Notes: a model not told the origin generated them from the letters alone. A stretch of DNA of 64,000 nt from Xanthobacter dioxanivorans (GCF_016807805.1 NZ_CP063362.1:1488001-1552000); one strand, 5' to 3'. Shown: positions 7,711 to 17,182, numbered from the stretch's first letter. Numbers and translations are program-made.

Positions 7711-9167
7711 GCGTCGAGATCACCTCCCCGCACTTCAAGGCCAACGCGCGCGAGGCCCTTGCCGACGCGCCGCTGCAGCAGGCCCTCGCCAAGGTCGGCC
7801 CCGGCTTCATCGGCAAGCGCGCCGCCGCCGCCGGGAAGCTGCCCGAGTTCGAGGCCCTGCGCGACAGCGCGCGGGACATCAAGGACCATACGCTGGCGCA
7901 CCTCGACCTCTATCTGGAACGCTACGAGGCCAAGGTGAAGGAGGCCGGCGGCCACGTGCACTTCGCCGTGGACGCGGCCGAGGCGCGCGACATCATCACC
8001 CGGATCTGCCGCAGCCTCGACGCGAAGACCGTCACCAAGGGCAAGAGCATGATCTCCGAGGAGATCGGCCTCAACGACCACCTTGAAGCCGCCGGCATCG
8101 AGCCGGTGGAGACGGACCTCGGCGAATATCTCATCCAGATCCGCGGCGAGGCGCCCTCGCACATCATCGCCCCCGCCATCCACCTCAACAAGGAGCAGGT
8201 GGAAGCCGACTTCCGGCGGGTGCACACGCACCTCTCGCCCGCGCGCAACCTCTCCGAGCCCACCGCGCTGCTGGCCGAGGCGCGCGGCGAGCTGCGCCAG
8301 CGCTTCCTCGCGGCGGACGTGGGCATCACCGGGGCCAACTTCCTGGTGGCGGAGACCGGCACCTCCATCATCGTCACCAACGAGGGCAACGGCGACCTCA
8401 CCCAGACCCTGCCCAAGGCGCACATCGTGCTCGCCTCGCTGGAGAAGCTGGTGCCGACCCTGGAGGACGTGAGCCAGCTGCTGCGCGTGCTGGCCCGCTC
8501 GGCCACGGGCCAGGAGATGAGCGTCTACACCACCTTCTCCACCGGCCCGCGCCGCCCCGACGACGTGGACGGGCCGGGCGAATACCACGTGGTGATCCTC
8601 GACAACGGCCGCTCCGGCATGCTCGGCGGGCAATTGCGCGAGATGCTGCGCTGCATCCGCTGCGGCGCCTGCATGAACCATTGCCCGGTCTATCACGCGG
8701 TCGGCGGGCACGCCTACGGCTGGGTCTATCCCGGCCCCATGGGCGCGGTGCTCACGCCGTCCCTGATCGGCATCGAGAAGGCCGCCAACCTGCCCAACGC
8801 CTCCACCTTCTGCGGCCGCTGCGAGGAGGTGTGCCCGGTGCGCATCCCGCTGCCCAAGCTGATGCGGCACTGGCGGGAAAAGGAGTTCGAGCGCCACCTC
8901 ACGCCGGCGCCGCAACGCTTCGGCCTGGCGGTCTGGGGCTTCTTCGCGCGGCGCGGCTGGCTCTACCGGCCGGCGACCCGCCTCGCCATGGGGATGCTGG
9001 CCCTCGCCGGGCGGCGCAAGGGGCGCTTCGCCTCCCTCCCCCTCGCCGGCGGCTGGACCCGCCACCGCGACTTCCCCGCCCCGGAGGGCGGCACCTTCCA
9101 GGCCCAGTGGCGCGCCCGCAAGGCGGCGGAAGCCGACGCGCGCGCCGCCAAGGGAGCGGCCCGATGA
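7707..9167 (+). CDS. lutB: L-lactate utilisation protein B (iron-sulfur protein)
   Basis: A 486-residue LutB/LldF (YkgF) protein. The N-terminal LUD domain (about 60-300) includes KGKSMISEEIGLN and ITGANFLVAETGTSIIVTNEG. It is followed by two [4Fe-4S] ferredoxin motifs, CIRCGACMNHCPVY and FCGRCEEVCPVRIPLPKL, and a C-terminal DUF3390-like segment. It is the electron-carrying core of the LutABC lactate oxidase. It overlaps lutA and lutC by four bases each (ATGA), typical of tight translational coupling. Confidence 0.94.
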   Translation: MSVEITSPHFKANAREALADAPLQQALAKVGPGFIGKRAAAAGKLPEFEALRDSARDIKDHTLAHLDLYLERYEAKVKEAGGHVHFAVDAAEARDIITRICRSLDAKTVTKGKSMISEEIGLNDHLEAAGIEPVETDLGEYLIQIRGEAPSHIIAPAIHLNKEQVEADFRRVHTHLSPARNLSEPTALLAEARGELRQRFLAADVGITGANFLVAETGTSIIVTNEGNGDLTQTLPKAHIVLASLEKLVPTLEDVSQLLRVLARSATGQEMSVYTTFSTGPRRPDDVDGPGEYHVVILDNGRSGMLGGQLREMLRCIRCGACMNHCPVYHAVGGHAYGWVYPGPMGAVLTPSLIGIEKAANLPNASTFCGRCEEVCPVRIPLPKLMRHWREKEFERHLTPAPQRFGLAVWGFFARRGWLYRPATRLAMGMLALAGRRKGRFASLPLAGGWTRHRDFPAPEGGTFQAQWRARKAAEADARAAKGAAR

Positions 9168-9847
9168 CCTCCTCGCGCGATACCGTCTTCGCTTCCGTCC
9201 GCCGCGCGCTCGGCGTCACCTCCCGCGAGGCGCCGCGCCTGCAGGAGGTGGGCGACCGCATCGCCGGCCACCCGCGCGGGCTCGTCCCGGCCCGGGCGCA
9301 GGTGCCGCCGGCCGAGTGCATCGCCCTGTTCAAGGAGATGGTCCTGGCCGCGGCGGCCAGCATCGATCACCTGCCGTCGGCGAATCAGGTGCCGGCCGCC
9401 GTCGCCGCCTACCTGCGCGGACGCAACCTGCCGCCGACCATCCTGCGCGGCGCCGATCCCCGGCTCTCCGCCCTGCCGTGGGGACAGGAGCCCAATCTCG
9501 ACGTGTGGATCGGCCCGTCCGACGGGCGCCAGCTCGCCGGCCTCTCCCACGCCTTCGCCGGCATCGCCGAATCGGGAACGCTGGTGATGCTGTCCGGCCC
9601 GGACAATCCGAGCACGCTCAACCTGCTGCCCGACCATCACCTGGTGGTGGTGGACGCGGCCGACGTGACCGCCGACTACGAGACCGTGTGGGGACGCATC
9701 CGCGCGCGCTTCGGCGCGGGCATCATGCCGCGCACGGTCAACTGGATCACCGGCCCCTCCCGCTCGGCGGACATCGAGCAGACCCTGCTTCTGGGCGCCC
9801 ACGGCCCGCGCAGCCTGCACGTTCTGCTGGTGGGCGAGCCGGTCTGA
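9164..9847 (+). CDS. lutC: L-lactate utilisation protein C (LUD domain)
   Basis: A 227-residue LutC/LldG (YkgG) protein. The LUD domain is recognised by AFAGIAESGTLVMLSG, the DHHLVVVDAADV strand, and the C-terminal ITGPSRSADIEQTLLLGAHGP signature. ATG at 9164 overlaps the lutB stop (ATGA) and is chosen over longer in-frame extensions that run back into lutB. Last gene of the operon; a GC-rich hairpin follows the stop codon directly. Confidence 0.92.
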   Translation: MTSSRDTVFASVRRALGVTSREAPRLQEVGDRIAGHPRGLVPARAQVPPAECIALFKEMVLAAAASIDHLPSANQVPAAVAAYLRGRNLPPTILRGADPRLSALPWGQEPNLDVWIGPSDGRQLAGLSHAFAGIAESGTLVMLSGPDNPSTLNLLPDHHLVVVDAADVTADYETVWGRIRARFGAGIMPRTVNWITGPSRSADIEQTLLLGAHGPRSLHVLLVGEPV

Positions 9848-9871
9848 CGCCGGGAGCGCCGGAGCCCGGCG
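9848..9871 (+). terminator. GC hairpin at the end of lutABC
   Basis: A 7-bp perfect stem (CGCCGGG / CCCGGCG) with a 10-base loop starts directly after the lutC stop. No T-run follows, so it may act as a 3' stabilising or weak terminator structure. Confidence 0.4.
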
Positions 9872-10036
9872 CCGGCCTCGGATGCTTTCCGTTACGCCAG
9901 AGACATGATGCAGCAACGCCACGCGGCCGCGAAAAATGGGCCCCCCGGCGCGGGATGCTGCGCCGGTTAACCATTCGGTTGTTGCCCGGGGCGGGTTTTG
10001 GCGGCAGAAATCCGCCATCATCAAGGACGGTGACAC

Positions 10037-10717
10037 ATGAAGTCCGGCTTGCGCTTGATTCTGGCGTTGCTTGCAGCGCTCGTCGTTTTCTGTGCGGTGG
10101 AGCCGGCCTCGGCCCAGCAGTCCCGGGGCCATGTCTATTTGCTGCGCGGCCTCGCCAACGTGTTCTCCCTGGGCATGGATGACCTTGCCGCGAAGATGAA
10201 CGCCCGCGGCATCCGCGCCTCGGTGCACGAGTACGGCCAATGGGCCTCCCTCGCCGACGCCGCCGCGGCAGAGAGCCGGGCCAACGGCAACGCCCCCATC
10301 ATGATCATCGGTCACTCGCTCGGGGCCGATGCCGCCGTGGAGATGGCCGAGCGGCTGACCGCCCTGGGCACCCCGCCCAAGCTGGTGGTGACCTTCGATC
10401 CGGTGGGCGTCACCCAGGTCGGGCCGTCGCTGGGCTATTTCGTGAACTACTACCAGTCCAACAACGGCTACGGAAAGCGGCTGACCGCCGCCGCGGGCTT
10501 CCGCGGCAACATCGTCAACCGCAACCTCAACGCCCTCGGCAACATCGATCACTTCAACATCGAGAAGTCGCCGCGGCTGCATGAGGAGGTCATCAGCCAG
10601 GTGCGGTCGATGACGGTCAAGCCGAAGCCCAAACCCAAGCCGGCGGCGCCCACGGAGCCTGCGGCCCCCGCCGCTCCCGGCACCCAGGCCGCCACCAAGC
10701 CCGGCGCGCCGGGCTGA
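10037..10717 (+). CDS. Secreted alpha/beta-hydrolase-like protein
   Basis: A 226-residue protein. Residues 1-26 form a Sec signal peptide (basic start, LILALLAALVVFCAV core, cleavage after ASA). The mature part has the nucleophile elbow GHSLG with Ser94, an adjoining TFDPVGVTQVGP segment with a likely acidic residue, and NIDHFNIEKSP with a candidate catalytic His, so it probably is an esterase or thioesterase-type hydrolase. The C-terminal 35 residues are a Lys-Pro then Ala-Pro rich tail (KPKPKPKPAAPTEP), perhaps an envelope-spanning linker. RBS-like AAGGACGG precedes the ATG. The substrate is unknown. It stands alone between lutC and the azlCD genes. Confidence 0.75.
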   Translation: MKSGLRLILALLAALVVFCAVEPASAQQSRGHVYLLRGLANVFSLGMDDLAAKMNARGIRASVHEYGQWASLADAAAAESRANGNAPIMIIGHSLGADAAVEMAERLTALGTPPKLVVTFDPVGVTQVGPSLGYFVNYYQSNNGYGKRLTAAAGFRGNIVNRNLNALGNIDHFNIEKSPRLHEEVISQVRSMTVKPKPKPKPAAPTEPAAPAAPGTQAATKPGAPG

Positions 10718-10779
10718 GGCGCCACACCCGCGCGGAGCCGCCAGGGGCCTCGTCCCTGTCGTGAATATCTCGCGCCGGG

Positions 10780-10807
10780 CTATGCCAGCCCCACTATGCC
10801 AGCCCCA
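10780..10807. repeat. 14-bp tandem duplication of the azlD 3' end
   Basis: CTATGCCAGCCCCA occurs twice head to tail (10780-10793 and 10794-10807). The second copy is the end of azlD, including its stop codon; the first lies just beyond it, so the terminal codons and stop are duplicated. Confidence 0.8.
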
Positions 10808-11102
10808 GGGCGCGTATTCCGGCAGCCGTCGCCATGGCCGCCAGCACCGCGGCGAAGTCGCTGCCGGTGAGCTTGGCGGCGAGGAAGGCGGCGGCGAGGC
10901 CGCCCAGCATGGCGCGGTCACCATGCACCGCCCCCGGCGCCAGCAGCGCCACCAGCACCGCCCCCGGCAGGCAGTCGAGCACCCGCCGCACCCGCGGCGT
11001 CACCGGGATCAGCCGCATGGCCAGGTAGCCCACCGACCGGTTGAAGGCGGTGGCGAGGGCCATCACGCAGATGGCGACGATGGTTCCGGCGTCAGCGTCC
11101 AT
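10794..11102 (-). CDS. azlD: AzlD family branched-chain amino acid exporter subunit
   Basis: A 102-residue protein with about four TM helices and the AzlD pattern: FNRSVGYLAMRLIPVTPRVR, then a cytoplasmic-to-membrane PGAVLVALLAPGAV. AzlD is the small partner of AzlC in export of branched-chain amino acids (E. coli YgaZH). ATG at 11102 is chosen; a GTG at 11117 is possible. Either start overlaps the end of azlC, so translation is coupled. The last codons are tandemly duplicated after the stop. Confidence 0.85.
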   Translation of the reverse strand: MDADAGTIVAICVMALATAFNRSVGYLAMRLIPVTPRVRRVLDCLPGAVLVALLAPGAVHGDRAMLGGLAAAFLAAKLTGSDFAAVLAAMATAAGIRALGLA

Positions 11103-11802
11103 CTTCGGTAAACCCACCCGCGAGCGCGCCGGCCAGCGCGCCGACGACGATGAACCACCAGCCCGGCAGCAGGAACGAGACGGCGACGGACACGATCGCC
11201 GCCACCCCCCATCCCACCGCCTCGCGCCGGCCCTTCCAGTTGGGCAGCAGCATGGCGACGAAGAAGGCCGGCACCACGAGATCGATGCCCACCGCCTTCG
11301 GGTCTGGAATGCCGCCGCCGATCACGTGCCCCACCATGGTGGCGAGCACCCAGACCACCCAGGTGAGCAGGCCGGAGCCGACGAAGAAGCCCGCATCCCG
11401 CCCGCCCTCGGCGTGATAGCGCAGCGTCGCCGCCCAGTTGTTGTCGGCCAGCAGCATCAGGGCCGGATAGACCTGCCACGCCGGCAGCGGCGCGAGCCAG
11501 GGGCGAAGGGACGCCGCCATCAGCACGTGGCGCATGTTCACGGTGAAGGTCAGGAAGCCGAGGGCGAGCAGCGTCCCCAGGGTCCAATGTTCGGTCCAGC
11601 CCTCCAGCGCCACCATCTGGGCGAGGCCGGCGAAGATGAGGCCGCTGGAAAGCGTCGCCTCCAGCAGCGAAAACCCCTTCTGGACGCTCGCCGCGCCGAA
11701 GGCCATGCCGAACGCGGCGATGCCCGGCATGAGCGGCAGCATGGTGCGGGCGCCTTCGAGGGCGACGGCGAAGGTGATGGGGACGTGGGCGGGCTTGGTC
11801 AT
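11092..11802 (-). CDS. azlC: AzlC family branched-chain amino acid exporter
   Basis: A 236-residue integral membrane protein of the AzlC/YgaZ family. Signature segments include MPGIAAFGMAFGAASVQKGF, SSGLIFAGLAQMVAL, TVNMRHVLMAASLRPWL and the C-terminal GIDLVVPAFFVAMLLPNWK. With AzlD it forms a branched-chain amino acid efflux pump. ATG at 11802 (MTKPAHVPITF) is preferred over a longer upstream frame because it begins at the conserved N terminus. No strong Shine-Dalgarno sequence is seen. A LysR regulator gene lies 148 bp upstream on the same strand and may control it. Confidence 0.88.
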   Translation of the reverse strand: MTKPAHVPITFAVALEGARTMLPLMPGIAAFGMAFGAASVQKGFSLLEATLSSGLIFAGLAQMVALEGWTEHWTLGTLLALGFLTFTVNMRHVLMAASLRPWLAPLPAWQVYPALMLLADNNWAATLRYHAEGGRDAGFFVGSGLLTWVVWVLATMVGHVIGGGIPDPKAVGIDLVVPAFFVAMLLPNWKGRREAVGWGVAAIVSVAVSFLLPGWWFIVVGALAGALAGGFTEDGR

Positions 11803-11950
11803 GTGCGGGGGCGGGGGGCAGAAGAATCGCGGGGTGTGCGTCGCGGCATACAGCCTTTTCTCCCGCCGGAACAGGATGGCCCACCCGTTTTCGGCAGGCC
11901 CGGCGCGCAGGGGTCGGGCCGGCGGGCGGGTCCGCGAGCGGGCCTGCGGC

Positions 11951-12895
11951 TCACCCGTGCCCGGGATCGAGCAGGTGGGACAGGCCCTCGTCCCAGGGCG
12001 GCACGCCACCATGCACCTGGCCGTAGAGGGCGGCCAGGTGGTCGATGAAGACGCGCACCTTCTGCGGCAGGAAGCGCCGCGAGGGATAGACCGCGAACAG
12101 GCCCACCCGGCGCGAGGCGTGCCAGCGCGGCAGCACCACCCTCAGCGCGCCCGAGCGCAGCTCCGGCCCCACATCCCAGGTGGAGCGCAGCGCGATGCCC
12201 ACGGAGGCGAGCACCGCCTCGCGCACCACCTCGTTGGAATTGGTGCGCAGCTGGGAATGCACGCGCAGCGTCACCGACCCGTCCGGCCCCTCCAGCCGCC
12301 ACGGGTCCTGGCCGTGGGTGGCGAGCAGCACGTGGTCGGAGAGGTCGGCGATGTGCTGCGGCTCCCCGGCGCGGTCGAGATAGGCCGGCGTCGCGCACAG
12401 CACCCGGTGGACCGGGGCGAGGCGGCGCGCCACCAGGCTCGAATCGTCGAGGTCGGCGATGCGCACGGCCACGTCGAAGCCCTCGCCGACGATATCCACG
12501 AACGAATCGGAGAGCTCGAGATCGATGGTGAGGCCGGGATTTGCGGCCAGCAGCGGCAGTAGGTGCGGCGCGATATGCAGCCGCCCGAACGAGGTGGGCG
12601 CCGACACCCGGAGCAGGCCGCGCGCCTCGGTGGACTTGCGGGCGAGCTGGCTCTCCGCCTCCTCGATGGAGGCGAGGATGGCCACCACCCGCTCGTAGAA
12701 GCCCTGCCCCGCCTCGGTGAGGGTCACCTTGCGGGTGGTGCGCTGGAACAGCCGCGCGCCGAGCCGCTCCTCCAGCCGCTGCACCCGCTTCGACACCACC
12801 GGCGGCGACAGGCCCATCTCCCGCCCGGCCGCCGAGAGGCTGCCGGCCGTAACGATGCGGGCGAAGATTTCAAGGTCACCGAGATTGCCGATCAT
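11951..12895 (-). CDS. LysR family transcriptional regulator
   Basis: A 314-residue LysR-type regulator. The N-terminal winged helix spans about residues 5-65 (ARIVTAGSLSAAGREMGLSP, then VSKRVQRLEERLGARLFQR). The periplasmic-binding-like effector domain covers about 92-300 (LLRVSAPTSFGRLHIAPHLL, FDVAVRIADLDDSSLVARRL) in the style of the AaeR/DmlR subgroup. It is divergent from glcD with a 148-bp gap, the typical LysR arrangement, so glcDEF is its most likely target; azlCD downstream on its own strand is the alternative. A glycolate-family effector is inference only. Confidence 0.9.
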   Translation of the reverse strand: MIGNLGDLEIFARIVTAGSLSAAGREMGLSPPVVSKRVQRLEERLGARLFQRTTRKVTLTEAGQGFYERVVAILASIEEAESQLARKSTEARGLLRVSAPTSFGRLHIAPHLLPLLAANPGLTIDLELSDSFVDIVGEGFDVAVRIADLDDSSLVARRLAPVHRVLCATPAYLDRAGEPQHIADLSDHVLLATHGQDPWRLEGPDGSVTLRVHSQLRTNSNEVVREAVLASVGIALRSTWDVGPELRSGALRVVLPRWHASRRVGLFAVYPSRRFLPQKVRVFIDHLAALYGQVHGGVPPWDEGLSHLLDPGHG

Positions 12896-12920
12896 CCGCC
12901 GGGCCGCCTCCCGTACCGGT

Positions 12921-13033
12921 CTTGAGGCCGATTGTTTTGGATCGTGACGTCATCTTTATCCGCAGGGGAAACAATCCGCGACGTTTTTTCCCGCTGAACC
13001 GATTATAGTTGCTCCAACAAGAACGGCCTCAAG
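12921..13033. repeat. Widely spaced inverted repeat in the lysR-glcD gap
   Basis: CTTGAGGCCG (12921-12930) and its exact complement (13024-13033) bracket the promoter region between the divergent LysR gene and glcD, 93 bp apart. The right arm overlaps the glcD ribosome site. AT-rich sequence with possible -10 elements (GATTATAGT) lies between. It may hold paired regulator sites. Confidence 0.4.
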
Positions 13034-13043
13034 GGACGCCGAC

Positions 13044-14552
13044 ATGACGGGAACAGCTCCGGGCCTCAGGCTTCCGGAAGCGGACGCGCGGGTCCTCGCC
13101 CGCCGGGAGGAGATCGTCGCCAGCCTCCGGGCCCTCGTGCCCGGCGAGGGCGTCATCGCCCATGAGCGGGAGATGCGCCCCTACGAATCGGACGCGCTGA
13201 CGGCCTACAGGCAACTGCCCCTCGTGGTGGTGCTGCCGAGCACCGTCGAGCAGGTGGCGGCGGTTCTCAAATATTGCCACGACAACGAGATCCGCGTGGT
13301 GCCGCGCGGCTCCGGCACGTCGTTGTCCGGCGGGGCGCTGCCGCTTCAGGATGCGGTGCTGCTCGGCATGGGCAAGTTCAGCCGCATCCTCGACATCGAC
13401 ACCGACAACCGCTGCGCCGTGGTGCAGCCGGGGGTGACCAACCTCGGCATCTCCAAGGCGGTGGACCATCTCGGCTTCTACTATGCGCCCGATCCCTCCT
13501 CGCAGATCGCCTGCTCCATCGGTGGCAACGTGGGGGAGAATTCCGGCGGCGTGCACTGCCTGAAATACGGGCTCACCACCAACAACGTGCTCGGCGTCGA
13601 GATGGTGCTGATCACCGGCGAGATCGTGCGCCTCGGCGGCAAGCACCTGGATGCCGGCGGGCTCGACCTGCTGTCGGTGATCATCGGCTCCGAGGGACTG
13701 CTGGGCGTGGTCACCGAGGTGACGGTGCGCCTGCTGAAGAAGCCGGACACCGCCCGCGCTTTGCTGGTGGGCTTTCCCACCTCGGAGGATGCCGGGGAGT
13801 GCGTGGCCAAGATCATCGCCGGCGGCATCATCCCGGCGGCCATCGAGATGATGGACAGGGACGCCATCGCCGCCGCCGAGGCCTTCGTGAACGTGGGCTA
13901 TCCCCTCGACGTGGAAGCCCTGCTCATCGTCGAGCTGGACGGGCCGGAGGCCGAATGCGCCCACCTGCTGGAGGAGGTGACGCGCCTCGCCAAGGGCTGC
14001 AACTCGGTCACCCTGCGCGTCTCCACCAGCGAGGCCGAGCGCCTCGGCTTCTGGGCCGGGCGCAAGGCGGCGTTCCCGGCGGTGGGGCGCCTGTCGCCCG
14101 ATTACCTGTGCATGGACGGCACCATCCCGCGCCGCCAGCTGCCGTTCGTGCTCGCCCGCATGCGCGAGCTGTCGGCGCAGTACGGCCTGCGCGTCGCCAA
14201 CGTGTTCCATGCCGGCGACGGCAACCTGCATCCGCTGATCCTCTACGACGCCAACGCCCCGGGCGAGCTGCACGCGGCGGAGAGCTTCGGCGCCGACATC
14301 CTGCGCCTGTGCGTGGAGGTGGGCGGCGTGCTCACCGGCGAGCACGGGGTGGGGGTGGAGAAGCGCGACCTCATGCCCACCATGTTCAACGAGGTGGACC
14401 TGGCGCAGCAGCTGCGCCTGAAATGCGCCTTCGACGACAAGAGCCTGCTCAATCCCGGCAAGGTCTTCCCGACGCTCTACCGCTGCGCCGAAATGGGCCG
14501 CATGCACGTGAGCGGCGGCGCCCTGCCTTTTCCGGACCTGCCGCGCTTCTAG
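13044..14552 (+). CDS. glcD: Glycolate oxidase subunit GlcD (FAD-linked)
   Basis: A 502-residue GlcD. The N-terminal PCMH-type FAD domain (about 55-235) includes VVPRGSGTSLSGGALP, the YYAPDPSSQIACSIGGNVGE block and GSEGLLGVVTEVTVRL. The C-terminal FAD-linked oxidase domain has NVFHAGDGNLHP and VGGVLTGEHGVGVEKRDLM. GlcD oxidises glycolate to glyoxylate as part of membrane-associated GlcDEF. AAGGGAC precedes the ATG. First gene of glcDEF, followed by thiE and malate synthase, so the product glyoxylate has a consumer encoded 3.5 kb downstream. Confidence 0.95.
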   Translation: MTGTAPGLRLPEADARVLARREEIVASLRALVPGEGVIAHEREMRPYESDALTAYRQLPLVVVLPSTVEQVAAVLKYCHDNEIRVVPRGSGTSLSGGALPLQDAVLLGMGKFSRILDIDTDNRCAVVQPGVTNLGISKAVDHLGFYYAPDPSSQIACSIGGNVGENSGGVHCLKYGLTTNNVLGVEMVLITGEIVRLGGKHLDAGGLDLLSVIIGSEGLLGVVTEVTVRLLKKPDTARALLVGFPTSEDAGECVAKIIAGGIIPAAIEMMDRDAIAAAEAFVNVGYPLDVEALLIVELDGPEAECAHLLEEVTRLAKGCNSVTLRVSTSEAERLGFWAGRKAAFPAVGRLSPDYLCMDGTIPRRQLPFVLARMRELSAQYGLRVANVFHAGDGNLHPLILYDANAPGELHAAESFGADILRLCVEVGGVLTGEHGVGVEKRDLMPTMFNEVDLAQQLRLKCAFDDKSLLNPGKVFPTLYRCAEMGRMHVSGGALPFPDLPRF

Positions 14553-14577
14553 CGCGCCGCCCATCCGAGGCCATTTC

Positions 14578-15789
14578 ATGAGCGACATCATCGCAGCGCG
14601 CGACGAGGCGGAGGTCGCGGACGCAGTCCGCTCCACCCTCGGCGCCGGCAAGACCCTTGAGATCCGCGGCCATGGCTCCAAGCGTGCCCTGGGCCGCCCG
14701 AGCCAGACCGACCTGACCCTCGATCTGTCCGCCCTTTCCGGCGTCACCCTCTACGAGCCGGAGGAGCTGGTGCTCTCCGCCCGCGCCGCCACGGCCCGCG
14801 CCGACATCGAGGACATGCTGGCGGCGAGCGGGCAGATGCTCGCCTTCGAGCCCATGGACCTCGGCCCCCTGCTGGGCGGCCCGGCCGGCGCCGGGACCCT
14901 CGGCGGGCTGTTCGCGGTCAATTTCTCCGGTCCCCGCCGCATCAGCCACGGCGCGGTGCGCGACCATGCGCTGGGCATCAAGGCGGTGTCCGGCCGCGGC
15001 GAGCCGTTCAAGTCCGGCGGGCGGGTGGTGAAGAACGTCACCGGCTACGACCTGCCGCGCCTGATGGCAGGCGCCTTCGGTACCCTGTGCATCGCCACCG
15101 AGGTCACGCTGAAGGTGCTGCCCCGCCCGCCCATGGCGGAGACGGTGGTGGTGCGCGTGGCCTCTCCCGAGGCTGCCGCGGCCGCGCTCTCCGCCGCCAT
15201 GGGCTCGTCCTGCGAGGTCTCCGGCGCGGCCTTCCTGCCGGAAGGGGTGGCCGGGCGCATTCCCGGCCTGTCGGGCTCCCCCGCGGTGGTGACGCTCCGG
15301 CTGGAGGGCGTGGCACCGTCCATCGCCGCGCGGCGGATCATGCTGCGCGACGTGCTGGCGCCGTTCGGTGCGGCCGACGTGATCGAGGCGGACGCCTCCC
15401 ATGCCCTGTGGCTGGCGGTGCGGGACGTCGCGCCGTTCTGCGGCCTCGGCGAGCGCTCGGTCTGGCGGATCTCCACCCGTCCCACCGCCGGCCCCGCTCT
15501 GGCCGCCCGGCTCGCGGCCGACCTGGGCGGCGAGGCCTATTGCGACTGGGCCGGCGGCCTCATCTGGCTGTGCCTGCCCGGCGATGCTGCCCACGCCGAG
15601 GCGGTGCGCGCGGCGCTGGCGCCGCAGGGCGGACACGCCACCCTGGTCCGCGCCAGCGCGGCGGAGCGCGCCCGCACGGCGGTGTTCCAGCCCCTCGAAG
15701 GCGCGCTCGCGGCGCTGACCAAGCGGGTAAAGGAAAGCTTCGACCCCGGCCTGGTGCTCAATCCCGGCCGCATGCATGCGGGGATGTGA
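14578..15789 (+). CDS. glcE: Glycolate oxidase subunit GlcE (FAD-binding)
   Basis: A 403-residue GlcE, a shorter FAD-binding PCMH-fold subunit. Key blocks are LEIRGHGSKRALGRP near residue 25, GAGTLGGLFAVNFSGPRRI near 103, SGGRVVKNVTGYDLPRLM and GTLCIATEVTLKVLPRP, and the C-terminal FDPGLVLNPGRMHAGM. It partners GlcD and GlcF in glycolate dehydrogenase. It starts 25 bases after glcD, and the gap to glcF is 73 bases, so one transcript is likely. Confidence 0.94.
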   Translation: MSDIIAARDEAEVADAVRSTLGAGKTLEIRGHGSKRALGRPSQTDLTLDLSALSGVTLYEPEELVLSARAATARADIEDMLAASGQMLAFEPMDLGPLLGGPAGAGTLGGLFAVNFSGPRRISHGAVRDHALGIKAVSGRGEPFKSGGRVVKNVTGYDLPRLMAGAFGTLCIATEVTLKVLPRPPMAETVVVRVASPEAAAAALSAAMGSSCEVSGAAFLPEGVAGRIPGLSGSPAVVTLRLEGVAPSIAARRIMLRDVLAPFGAADVIEADASHALWLAVRDVAPFCGLGERSVWRISTRPTAGPALAARLAADLGGEAYCDWAGGLIWLCLPGDAAHAEAVRAALAPQGGHATLVRASAAERARTAVFQPLEGALAALTKRVKESFDPGLVLNPGRMHAGM

Positions 15790-15862
15790 GATGGCGCGCT
15801 CGTGCCTTTTCCCGCCCCCGTTCCCGCCCTTCACCCTGTCCCGCTTTCACGGCTGAGCGTCC

Positions 15863-17182
15863 ATGCAGACCCACTTCTCCCTCGCCCAGCTGGCCGACCC
15901 GCACATCCAGGACGCGGACAGGATCCTGCGCGCGTGCGTCCATTGCGGCTTCTGCACCGCCACCTGCCCCACCTACGTGCTGCTGGGCGACGAGCTCGAC
16001 TCACCGCGCGGGCGCATCTACCTCATCAAGGACATGCTGGAGAACGGCCGGCCGGCGACGACCGAGGAGGTCAAGCACATCGACCGCTGCCTCTCCTGCC
16101 TGTCCTGCATGACCACCTGCCCCTCGGGCGTGAACTACATGCACCTGGTGGACCAGGCCCGCGTCCATATCGAGAAGACCTATTCGCGCCCCGCCGCCGA
16201 CCGGCTCATCCGCACCCTCCTGGCCAAGGTGCTGCCCTATCCGGACCGGTTCCGCCTCGCCCTCATGGGGGCGCTGGCGGGCAAGCCGTTCGCCGGGCTG
16301 CTGGCGAAGGTGCCGGCGCTGAAGCCGCTGGCCGCCATGCTGCGCCTGTCCCCCGGCATGCCCCACGGCCGCAGCGCCGCCGATGCGCCCGGCGTGCACA
16401 AGGCGCAGGGCGCGCGGCGTGCCCGCGTCGCGCTGCTGCGCGGCTGCGCCCAGCCGGTGCTCGACCCCGGCATCGACGCGGCCGCCATCCGCCTGCTCAC
16501 CCGCCTGGGGGTGGAGGTGGTGCGGGTGAAGGGCGAGGGCTGCTGCGGCGCGCTGGTGCACCACATGGGGCGCGAGGCGGAGGCCCACGCCTTCGCCCGC
16601 ACCAATGTGGATGCGTGGATCCGCGAGATGGAGGGCGAGGGCCTCGACGCCATCCTCGTCACCACCTCCGGCTGCGGCACGCCCATCAAGGACTACGGGC
16701 ACATGCTGCGGCTCGACCCGGCCTATGCCGGCAAGGCGGCGCGGGTCTCCGCCATCACCCGCGACATCAGCGAGTTCCTGGTGACGCTGGACGTGCCGAG
16801 GGCAACGGCGCCGCTGGGCCGGCGGGTCGCCTACCACTCGGCCTGCTCGCTCCAGCACGGGCAGAAGGTGAAGGCCCCGCCGGTGGAGCTGCTGCGCGCC
16901 GTGGGCTTCGAGGTGGTGGAGCCGTTCGACGCGCATCTGTGCTGCGGCTCCGCCGGCACCTACAACATGCTGCAGAGCGAGATCGCCGGCCAGCTCAGGG
17001 ACAAGAAGGTGCAGACGCTGGAGGCGCTGAAGCCCGACATGATCGCCGCCGGCAACATCGGCTGCCTGACGCAGATCGGCTCCGGCACGGGCATCCCCGT
17101 GGTGCACACGGTGGAGCTGATCGACTGGGCCACGGGCGGCCCAGCGCCGGCCGGCATCACCGCTCCGGCACAGGCGGCCTGA
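15863..17182 (+). CDS. glcF: Glycolate oxidase iron-sulfur subunit GlcF
   Basis: A 439-residue GlcF. Two [4Fe-4S] ferredoxin motifs lie at the N terminus (CVHCGFCTATCPTY near 30, and CLSCLSCMTTCPSGVNYMHL near 77). Two C-terminal CCG modules follow (EGCCGALVHHMGRE and DAHLCCGSAGTYNML). It carries electrons from GlcD/E towards the quinone pool. All clusters appear complete. Last gene of glcDEF; a 154-bp gap precedes thiE. Confidence 0.95.
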   Translation: MQTHFSLAQLADPHIQDADRILRACVHCGFCTATCPTYVLLGDELDSPRGRIYLIKDMLENGRPATTEEVKHIDRCLSCLSCMTTCPSGVNYMHLVDQARVHIEKTYSRPAADRLIRTLLAKVLPYPDRFRLALMGALAGKPFAGLLAKVPALKPLAAMLRLSPGMPHGRSAADAPGVHKAQGARRARVALLRGCAQPVLDPGIDAAAIRLLTRLGVEVVRVKGEGCCGALVHHMGREAEAHAFARTNVDAWIREMEGEGLDAILVTTSGCGTPIKDYGHMLRLDPAYAGKAARVSAITRDISEFLVTLDVPRATAPLGRRVAYHSACSLQHGQKVKAPPVELLRAVGFEVVEPFDAHLCCGSAGTYNMLQSEIAGQLRDKKVQTLEALKPDMIAAGNIGCLTQIGSGTGIPVVHTVELIDWATGGPAPAGITAPAQAA